Source: an uncultured Bacillota bacterium (lineage in GTDB: Bacteria > Bacillota > Clostridia > Christensenellales > UBA1242). Taken from it: a stretch of DNA of 12,288 bases. Of the stretch, positions 6,101-12,288 are shown piece after piece. The position numbers and the translations under genes were made by a program. The stretch's first letter is position 1. The number at the start of each line of letters is the position of its first letter. The notes beneath the pieces are model-generated. The model was not told the DNA's origin, made no database searches, and saw nothing but the letters and a program-made list of their open reading frames with translations. The stretch lies in contig URAC01000027.1 in NCBI GenBank assembly GCA_900545735.1, positions 1 through 12,288 on the forward strand. The letters run 5' to 3'.

Positions 6101-9100
6101 TGCAATGCTGATATATAATGAACTTGTTTTTAATTCAATTTCTGGATTTGTTCCGCCAGTTACAAATATATATTTATCTATCAATTCTATTTCTTTTCCA
6201 GCATAATCACCATAATAAATCAAATAAGAATTCATTGTTTGATTTGTTCCAAAGTTGTCATACTTTATTTCAACATCAGTGTCTGGATCGATTGTGATTG
6301 TCAAAGTTCCTGTTGTGAGAGGTTCGGCATCGGTTGAATTTTTATAAATTCCAATAGTAACAACAACTTGCCTTGACGCCATAACTGGTTTTGGATTGAA
6401 TGTTAATGTTGTTTCACTCAAGGAAATTCCTAAGTTTTCGTTTGAATATAAATCCAATTCTTCTGGCAATAAATTTGATGTATCAACACTTTCAAGTTGA
6501 TAACTATAGCCAGTTCCTGCCTTAATCGCAAACAAGCTACCTAAACTATTCCAAGTAAATGAATTATTTGCTATTGTGTTATCAGTTTGATTGCTTACAA
6601 CAATGTTTGGCATAATTGTAAACCAAATTTCAAGCTTGCAAGTATCAGTTGCGCTTGTGCCTGGAAGCTTGTCAGAATCCCAAAGTTCAACGTTAATAGA
6701 AATTGGAAGACTTTGTCCTACATAAGGCGCGATTGTTAATGTGCTGCCAGAAATCGAAACACCTTCAGGACTGCCATTAAGCACAAAATTACAATTTGCA
6801 ATTCCTGTTACATTTGTACCATTATATGTAATTGTTAAATAATCAAACAAATTAATAGTTTGGTCGCCATAGATGCCGTGGATATCATTTTGACCATCGT
6901 CATAATTATTGTTTGTTTGACCAATATTAATTGGACTTGCAATTATAATTTCAATTTTTGCAACAATACCTTCTTCAGAGAAAGCGTATAACGTTGCTTC
7001 TTGCTGATTTGGTGAAGATTTTACAATCAATTTTCCAGCGTCATAATAGATAATATTATCTGATGTTTGCAATGCGCCGTCTTTTAATACTGCGAAGTTG
7101 AGAGTTAAACCTTCAACTGGTGAAAGACCAGTGCCGGCTTTCATTCTAATTGCCAATTTTGACAAGTCATAATAATAATCGCTACCTTCTAAAGTTAAAT
7201 CGCTTAAGCCAATAGTTGTTTTATCAAATTCTTTATCACTATCTGCTGTATCAACTAAAACATAATTTACAGCACGATTTTGAACGCTTATTTTATAATA
7301 ACCTTCAGCGCCATTTTTTGTGGTAATTTTAATTAAGATGTTCAAAGGATATGAAGTAGTATTTTTTATAACAACTTCTCCGCTTTCTGCTCCTATTGTT
7401 ACATAATCGCTAGCGTTTGAAACAAGTTCGTTATTAACATAAACTTCAACAATTTCAAATTGCAATTTGTTATATTCAGCAGAAGCCTCTCCGCTCGTTT
7501 TTATTGAAACATAATTTTTGCCAAACATATTATATTTGTTTGATTGCAAGTTGATTAAATATTGACCGTTGCCAAATTCGTCATAATAAACTTTGTGAGA
7601 AATTTCGAAATCTTGCAAAATTTCACTATTTTTTTCTTGTGAATATGGATAATTTATTTCAATTTCTTGAGATTTTGCTGCTGCGACATAATAGCCAAAT
7701 GTATAAGCATATTTTGTTCCCAAGCTGTTTTCATAATATACAGTGAATGTGATTTTAAACTTATGCTCTTTGCCCATTGAGTTTGTTTGAATTGTTACAG
7801 TTTTGTCGCTATTTACGACAACATTGATTAATAAATTGCTGTTTTCAAGATATTTAGCATCTGTTAAATCGTAAATTGTTAGTTCAAATTGATTTTTCAA
7901 AATCGCATCTGCAAATTCAGAAATTGATTCTCCACTTGTAATTGTTTCGTAAACACTGCCATTTAAAATATTATAAACATCTGTTTCTGAGGAGCCTGTA
8001 TACTTAATGTAATCCCACTTTTCAGGGAAAATCATCGCTCTATAAACCACATATTGTCCATAATTTTCTTTTGTGCCGCTATATACAATGATATATGTTT
8101 CAAATAAGCCAAATTCATTTTTAGTTATATATAAGACCTTATCGCCATAATCAGTGATTGTGAAATTTCTTACTCCGTCCAATTCGCAAAGTTCAGCATA
8201 AGAAATTATGTTATTATCTTTTGTTAACTTGCCAAAATCGACAGAACCTATTTCAGTAATAAGTTGTCCAGCATAAAGGGCAACAAATCTTTGTCCATTA
8301 TATGTAATTTCACTCAATTCTGAAGGCAAACTTAATGCAGGTTGTGCAAAATATTTGAAGTTAAATTCTATTCCCGCATAGTTGATAACGAGTTCGTAGA
8401 GAGCAAGTTTTCCAACATCTTCAATAGTTAAGTTTGTGATATTAAAACTTAATGAATCAAAACCTTGCGTTCCATATTTTCTTAAGAATGGGAATTTTAC
8501 GATATTGTCGCCAGTTGTTGCGTCTGGAAGCCAGAATAGTTGATAGCCGTTTTTAAATGGAGTCTCTTGAGAGTTGAGATAATAAACTGTTTTTCCATCT
8601 TCAACTTTAATTTCTATATCGCTATCACTTCCACCGACATTAACCTTGTCGTTAACTTTGATGTTTGACTCAACATAGAAGACATATTCAACCGCAAAGT
8701 TATAAGCATTGGCTACTGCATCATCAGCAAAAGCGAATGTCAAAACATATCTTTCAGTTTTTGCAACAGGCGCAAAGTTCAAAGAAGTTGGAATATAGAT
8801 TGTTCCGGATTGCGTTGAAGTGATTGTTAAAATGCCAAATAAATTTGTTGTATCACCATTTATTGTGCTCAATCCAATATCATTTGCAGAAATTTTTGCC
8901 GCATATCCAATTCCGATTTCAACATCATATACGCCAGTTTCCAAGTTGAAGCCTAAAACTTTAAAGTTGTTCAACACAATTTCTGCTTCTGCAAATACAA
9001 ATTTTGCATCAGGTTCTTTTTGTTCAATATTTGCCCCTTCGTGATTAGAAATTGTGCCTTGTGATTGATAATATGGCGCTAAATTGATATTCAAAACACC

Positions 9101-12100
9101 TGAATTATAGCCAATTTCTGGGCTATAATAGTAGACAACTAAACTTGCCGCCTTCCCAAGTTTTGCTATAGGCTTAAAGCCTGTAACTTCGCCCGATTCG
9201 TTTTTTATTAACGAAATAAATTTAGATAAATCTTCTGAAATTTCAACTGAAAATTTCAATTTGTCTTGAACTGAAACTTGAGATTCTCCAACTTTTATCC
9301 ATAAGTTGACTAAATCTTTGAAAGAATAAGTGATGTTTGCTTTCTCTTCATCAACACTATAAACATCTCCTTCTTGCTTAATTGGCGCGCCTAAAATTGT
9401 GTATCCGCGATTTGTGTCATAACTTAATATTCCGTCTTTTTCTGTGGATGCAACGCCTTGCCTATATGCGACATCATTATCGATAACATCAAAGTTTGCG
9501 TCAATACTAAATGATATTGTTAAAGGTTGTGATTGAGAATGTGAATATTGTGCTTTAAATGTTACATCGACTTCTCCACTCTTTAAGGCTGAAAGTTGAT
9601 ATTTTATTTCGTCGCCAACTGAAACATAGCTAATTTGCAAAACAAGCCCATTGTTTGAAGTGATATTCAAAACATCGTCAATTCCATAATGTGTGTAAGC
9701 AACATTCAAATATCCATCTGTTGAAATTTCGATATCTTTACGTTCTCCGTCGATATCTAATTGATAAACGGTTGTTATTTCTGTGCCAACAATTCTTTTT
9801 ATGATATACACAGTTTCATTGCCTGTGAATGGCGCAACAACCCTATTGCCGTTTTCATCAAGATATGAATATGTAACACTTAAATCGTTGATTTTTCCCG
9901 AATAGATGTTGATATTTGCGTTGCATTTGATTGTGTTAGAAATTTGTTCTTTTGGCGTTTCGACAACATAGTTTAAAGCAATATTAACAATTTTTTCATC
10001 TTCATTGTCGCCAAAAGCAATTTCATTCGTTGAAAGCAACATTTCATAAATTGTATATTCGCCGTTAATAGTTCCAACAGGCGCAGCATCAAAATACGTA
10101 GAAAGCGCATATTGCAAAGCATATTTTGTTCCACCGCTCAAATAATAGAGATAGTCAACAACTGCATTGTTTTCAAATGCTGCTAAAGAAATATTGCCAA
10201 ATTCAACTTGTTTTTTAAATATTTCAACATCTGTTGTTTTAATTTTTATAGACAATTTTAAGCAATCGGTTGTTCTTTGAAGCACAAAACTATTTGTGTC
10301 ATCATAAGGAGAAACGCTCTTTTCAATAGAAATTGTCAAACTATTTGAATCTAATTCAACTGTTTTAGAAATTCTAAATGGAAGCGTTATTAAAGTGCCA
10401 TTTTCAGCGTTTGGAAGCGCTTTTATAATATAATTTTCGCCGTCTTTAATTGCGTTGCCATTATAATCGTTTTGAACAACTGCAAAAAGGATATCAAATT
10501 CAAATTGCGAAGTGCCCCCCATTGATGAGATAATCAACTTTTCATCGCTTAAAAGTTCATAAACATATTGAACGTCTGTGGAAAGTCCTTGTATCTCTCC
10601 GTTATAAACTTTGCAATTTATTTTGTTTTGCAAATCTGCATCTGTTTTAGAACAAACAAAATATTTAATCAAAGTGTTGGCTGGATTTTCATCTAAGTTG
10701 GTAATGAGAGCCAAGTCTGTCAAATTGATAATGATTGGCTTTGGAGTGCCGTTTTCATAGAAGAAAATCTCTTCATTCTTGCTGTCTGCAACCAATTCGT
10801 CTGATTTTTTATAATCTGAATTTTCGTTCCATTTAACTTCTGGCTCAACGATAGGAGCGACCACGCATTCTACATCAAAAGGTCCATATTTGCTGTTGTT
10901 TTCAACAATTCCTTCGTTTGATTTATAGAAAACTTGGATTCTAATTGCCGAATAATCCGCACCTTCATTGTTTGCAAGCGCCGCAATTTCCCAATAAGAA
11001 TTATTTGGCAAGTTGCGATTGAATTTAACTTGATAGAAGTTGAAGCCATAATAATCGCTATCTACTAAGTCCATAACATAAACTTGAGAACCAATAAATG
11101 CGAAATATTTATTTTCTCCAGCAGTTGCATCAACCCACGCTCCGTTTTTATAAACTTGAATTGACAAATAGATGTTTTCAATTTCTTTTTGGACAGCACC
11201 TTGAGAATAGCCTTCCGCCAAAACGTTTATTCCCAAAGAATTATATTTTGTGCTGTTGTTCGCTGTTAAAATCAATCTGTTATTGATATCAAAGACAAGT
11301 TCGTTTCCCGTTCCTTGATAATTATCTGTTATCTCAAACCCGTCTATTGTGATGTTTGTTACGCGAATGTTTGCACTTGCTTGAAGGCCAATGCTCTTCA
11401 AAAGTTCAAATTGTTCGTTTAAAGTTAATGCAGCATTTTCGTCACTAGCTTGTGCATTTTTAAACACTCTTGCAAAAACTTCGCCATCGCCCGAAATCAA
11501 AGAGAGCAATCTTCCTAAATCTGATGCTCCAGAAACAGCAACGCCATCTTCATTTACGAGAATGATATTTTGTTCGTCATTATTTAATCCAAAAATGACC
11601 TTTTTATATTGAGCGGCCGCAGTTTGCCCATCTTTTCCATAAACATAAGCGCTGCGTTTTGGCGTAAATTCTACTTTCAAACCAAAATATGTTTCCAAAT
11701 TTACAAGATAATAAGTTTTATCGTTTTCAACAATGGTGTTCAAAGTTGCGTCTGCACTTCCGTTATCTGTGCAAGGAACAACCTTAATGCTTTCAACAGG
11801 AACATCAATATTGATTGTTGTATTAATTCTGCTTAAAGATTTTGCTTCTGATTGAGCATATAGCGCAACAGTGCCGCCAATGTTATATAACTTTGTGTTT
11901 TCATCAATAGCGCCTTCATAGCCGTCATCAGGGGCAACACAAAGCAAAACGCTAAAAGCCTTGCCAAGCGTTATTGTTTTTGGGACTATAATCTTTCCGT
12001 TTGTTATGTATTCGCCTTCGCTTTCTTCAACAAGTGAATATTTAACTTGATTTCCTTGAGCGTCCAACGAATAGCAATATGGGGTGGCAGTTTCATTGTT

Positions 12101-12238
12101 TACTTTTAAATATTTTTTAGCAACTGTTGTTCCAAAATCTAAATTGATTTTGTTTTGTGTGTATTCAGTTGAAGTTGTTGCAATAATCATTTCAAAATTG
12201 TCAGACACATTATAATCACTTGTGTGTGCTGTAAATGA
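3149..12238 (-). CDS. Giant modular beta-rich surface/secreted-type protein, 5' partial
   Basis: An open frame of 3,029 genomic codons ends in TAA. Its N-terminus is off the contig: the apparent start and first 14 residues (MPSLVGSEMCIRDR) are translated adapter. I do not recognise a named family. The chain is rich in Asn, Ser, Thr, Gly, Tyr and Val/Ile. It has only about fifteen Cys and shows alternating hydrophobic strands, as in stacked Ig-like or cadherin-like beta sandwiches. Short stretches recall bacterial Big-type Ig modules (VGDEIKYQLSALKSGEVDVTF near 9550-9620). No catalytic motif or internal membrane segment was seen. The C-terminus ends in a beta module (LGKIKITISSEDGSLKVTTGLNS) with no LPxTG sorting signal, SLH repeat or hydrophobic anchor, so any anchor or signal peptide must be N-terminal. 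A role in adhesion, surface layering or stalk formation is inference. Only 108 nt separate its stop from rpmG, but the hairpin at 3055-3113 probably ends its transcript. Confidence 0.85.
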   Translation of the reverse strand, partial: SFTAHTSDYNVSDNFEMIIATTSTEYTQNKINLDFGTTVAKKYLKVNNETATPYCYSLDAQGNQVKYSLVEESEGEYITNGKIIVPKTITLGKAFSVLLCVAPDDGYEGAIDENTKLYNIGGTVALYAQSEAKSLSRINTTINIDVPVESIKVVPCTDNGSADATLNTIVENDKTYYLVNLETYFGLKVEFTPKRSAYVYGKDGQTAAAQYKKVIFGLNNDEQNIILVNEDGVAVSGASDLGRLLSLISGDGEVFARVFKNAQASDENAALTLNEQFELLKSIGLQASANIRVTNITIDGFEITDNYQGTGNELVFDINNRLILTANNSTKYNSLGINVLAEGYSQGAVQKEIENIYLSIQVYKNGAWVDATAGENKYFAFIGSQVYVMDLVDSDYYGFNFYQVKFNRNLPNNSYWEIAALANNEGADYSAIRIQVFYKSNEGIVENNSKYGPFDVECVVAPIVEPEVKWNENSDYKKSDELVADSKNEEIFFYENGTPKPIIINLTDLALITNLDENPANTLIKYFVCSKTDADLQNKINCKVYNGEIQGLSTDVQYVYELLSDEKLIISSMGGTSQFEFDILFAVVQNDYNGNAIKDGENYIIKALPNAENGTLITLPFRISKTVELDSNSLTISIEKSVSPYDDTNSFVLQRTTDCLKLSIKIKTTDVEIFKKQVEFGNISLAAFENNAVVDYLYYLSGGTKYALQYALSTYFDAAPVGTINGEYTIYEMLLSTNEIAFGDNEDEKIVNIALNYVVETPKEQISNTIKCNANINIYSGKINDLSVTYSYLDENGNRVVAPFTGNETVYIIKRIVGTEITTVYQLDIDGERKDIEISTDGYLNVAYTHYGIDDVLNITSNNGLVLQISYVSVGDEIKYQLSALKSGEVDVTFKAQYSHSQSQPLTISFSIDANFDVIDNDVAYRQGVASTEKDGILSYDTNRGYTILGAPIKQEGDVYSVDEEKANITYSFKDLVNLWIKVGESQVSVQDKLKFSVEISEDLSKFISLIKNESGEVTGFKPIAKLGKAASLVVYYYSPEIGYNSGVLNINLAPYYQSQGTISNHEGANIEQKEPDAKFVFAEAEIVLNNFKVLGFNLETGVYDVEIGIGYAAKISANDIGLSTINGDTTNLFGILTITSTQSGTIYIPTSLNFAPVAKTERYVLTFAFADDAVANAYNFAVEYVFYVESNIKVNDKVNVGGSDSDIEIKVEDGKTVYYLNSQETPFKNGYQLFWLPDATTGDNIVKFPFLRKYGTQGFDSLSFNITNLTIEDVGKLALYELVINYAGIEFNFKYFAQPALSLPSELSEITYNGQRFVALYAGQLITEIGSVDFGKLTKDNNIISYAELCELDGVRNFTITDYGDKVLYITKNEFGLFETYIIVYSGTKENYGQYVVYRAMIFPEKWDYIKYTGSSETDVYNILNGSVYETITSGESISEFADAILKNQFELTIYDLTDAKYLENSNLLINVVVNSDKTVTIQTNSMGKEHKFKITFTVYYENSLGTKYAYTFGYYVAAAKSQEIEINYPYSQEKNSEILQDFEISHKVYYDEFGNGQYLINLQSNKYNMFGKNYVSIKTSGEASAEYNKLQFEIVEVYVNNELVSNASDYVTIGAESGEVVIKNTTSYPLNILIKITTKNGAEGYYKISVQNRAVNYVLVDTADSDKEFDKTTIGLSDLTLEGSDYYYDLSKLAIRMKAGTGLSPVEGLTLNFAVLKDGALQTSDNIIYYDAGKLIVKSSPNQQEATLYAFSEEGIVAKIEIIIASPINIGQTNNNYDDGQNDIHGIYGDQTINLFDYLTITYNGTNVTGIANCNFVLNGSPEGVSISGSTLTIAPYVGQSLPISINVELWDSDKLPGTSATDTCKLEIWFTIMPNIVVSNQTDNTIANNSFTWNSLGSLFAIKAGTGYSYQLESVDTSNLLPEELDLYSNENLGISLSETTLTFNPKPVMASRQVVVTIGIYKNSTDAEPLTTGTLTITIDPDTDVEIKYDNFGTNQTMNSYLIYYGDYAGKEIELIDKYIFVTGGTNPEIELKTSSLYISIADNKISLVSTELTDNQTVVIEIYVDGLLRKTFNLTICKDPVFTARFDNGSDEINEELLASEVTGNPFWFVDGNVSITTNANRYGSTFIIPVIARSRLTGVETVVYIGGVGSDDKVENATLYFYTKGLTDWTRGAEITAPDGKYTLSTIFAGKGIDIATCEFYFGEFAKNDSQVVSSSGLSITQPTRKITYFFNGYEMTFTETDNIFRVDGTTKISQFSLLKQDNVTNETFELKNIEGTKVGAYSYTIVKDYKLDDTKFADSPESGSTSSITKDTYENNEFDYGSKYVVSKTIELIAGNSYSLIELLKEQLGLTAYRGGTYTAKETIYLTHGEFTTNNNFVGNLGSLISLQANTGNTDYTIIPNGAQKGGDIVHLVVRFGATTGAVDYADADTYIIRIRIMPSITITPISPSGEIILSYPTSGSADLSNTGLTLISGGAIDYAETAYYNIPLSRLVTISGNYDITKMIVAVGGGSEYVVGAGYANRLGKLPDSETYGIQFKKTIFGGNLITLTISDRFGYKETITVSYLNEYQISPTILSAPSSIYEGEQFILAFYTETGADGLKRYTCFGAQTGQKTETDLAGLSNVIIIDGFDKIGMSGLEKTLSAAASIDNANLKLGYNNNLVFGDSISILPSAFGLKLTLKVNNDALGAKETVVLDINTALNQKYKVVAKSPYSKYSTIYLGQNNSYNVSDLFEVWDLQNGAAVDNITPSDNSTVNGYLTSVGTSYTFSGASSFDNKISEMKPTTFNFNLAIEGAPISHTYTFNIALTPQYYSVKMEGDGVDSTYGIVVDGSAGGSYSDNDWTGSIKYYDYYGNKVTYNNNAEFAKVSGVGDLSGTALSGLNANSPVTIQVNCDDVEIGQVLVTMRRYYGLTGGGTTHNIDTTNILDFAVWANEIKALVVEGGGQDALISGISLFTYSTVTSAYDIIYENGEYKLKKLSGDFAAGNEIVVVVNYMSKELGKIKITISSEDGSLKVTTGLNS
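3785..7300 (-). repeat. Degenerate tandem protein modules of about 100-135 residues in the giant gene
   Basis: Module ends share a pattern: a hydrophobic strand, then x-Pro, then a new strand. Examples are IIIASPINI (Pro codon near 6933), FTIMPNIVV (6609), TITIDPDTDV (6285), TICKDPVF (5985), RIMPSITI (4902), YQISPTIL (4500) and IALTPQYYS (3789). Four consecutive boundaries lie 108, 108 and 100 codons apart; others fall at 134 codons or near multiples. Soon after a boundary a second pattern recurs, such as YYYDLSKLAIRMKAGTG, NSLGSLFAIKAGTG, INLFDYLTI, YSLIELLKEQL and YNVSDLFEVW. Copies are strongly diverged, with no obvious DNA-level repetition, so this is an old domain array rather than a recent expansion. 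Confidence 0.55.
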
Positions 12239-12239
12239 T

Positions 12240-12288
12240 CTGTCTCTTATACACATCTCCGAGCCCACGAGACTAGGCATGATCTCGT
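12240..12288 (+). other. Un-trimmed Nextera P7-side adapter with i7 index (artefact)
   Basis: Not biological sequence. CTGTCTCTTATACACATCT (12240-12258) is the reverse-complement Tn5 mosaic end. CCGAGCCCACGAGAC (12259-12273) is the Nextera read-2 tail. TAGGCATG (12274-12281) occupies the i7 index place and matches, from memory, N706. ATCTCGT (12282-12288) begins the P7 primer. Its minus-strand translation gives the familiar contaminant peptide MCIRDR, fused here to the giant protein. Confidence 0.98.

Noticed and set aside
8820..11836. Several plus-strand frames of 62-75 codons inside the giant gene
   Set aside because: Short, without convincing ribosome binding sites, and antisense to a continuous coding frame.
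3149..12238. Functional link between the giant exported-type protein and secE because they are neighbours
   Set aside because: A terminator and an independent promoter separate them, and secE sits in its usual conserved ribosomal context.
12239..12280. ATG start and N-terminal MPSLVGSEMCIRDR of the giant protein
   Set aside because: Encoded by reverse-complement adapter and index sequence, not by the genome.
1..12288. CRISPR arrays, tRNA or rRNA genes, insertion sequences, prophage or restriction-type defence genes
   Set aside because: Reading both strands showed no direct-repeat arrays, cloverleaf genes, transposase or phage-like proteins; all biological sequence is explained by the genes and short spacers listed.

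Overview
The window is an assembled contig from a low-GC bacterium. It ends in un-trimmed Illumina Nextera adapter sequence on both sides: positions 1-46 carry a P5-side adapter and 12240-12288 a P7-side adapter. Only about 47-12239 is biological, and both outermost genes are cut by the contig ends rather than by biology. AT-rich composition, Bacillota-like ribosomal proteins, AGGAGG-type ribosome binding sites and a giant secreted-type protein suggest an uncultured Clostridia-like Bacillota, probably from a metagenome or single-cell library. This taxonomic placement is inference. TGG encodes Trp and the stops seen are TAA and TAG, so nothing indicates a recoded genetic code.

From left to right: the 3' end of a small membrane protein with a C-terminal zinc ribbon (plus strand) meets a convergent operon at a bidirectional terminator (444-467). 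The operon runs on the minus strand in the order rpmG (L33), secE, nusG, rplK (L11), rplA (L1), transcribed from about 3081 down to 481. Its genes are tightly packed: Shine-Dalgarno sites overlap upstream stop codons, with gaps of 2 and 8 nt. A longer 105-nt spacer lies between nusG and rplK. It contains a structured leader resembling the L1-binding site of 23S rRNA and is probably the autoregulatory target of L1. The usual downstream partners rplJ, rplL, rpoB and rpoC are absent; the unit ends after rplA.

Upstream of rpmG a compact control region (3054-3116) combines a strong sigma-A promoter (TTGACA, 17 nt, TACAAT) with a long terminator-like hairpin ending in a T tract. The promoter lies inside the 5' half of the hairpin. 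Read-through RNA from the upstream gene can therefore form the full terminator, while RNA started at the embedded promoter lacks the 5' arm.

The rest of the window, about 9.1 kb or three quarters of it, is one uninterrupted minus-strand frame of 3,029 genomic codons. It encodes the C-terminal part of a giant, beta-rich, low-cysteine protein of surface or secreted type. Its C-terminal third shows a degenerate module repeat of about 100-135 residues, with a recurrent strand-x-Pro boundary. No cell-wall sorting motif, S-layer homology repeat or membrane anchor is seen at its C-terminus, and its N-terminus lies off the contig.
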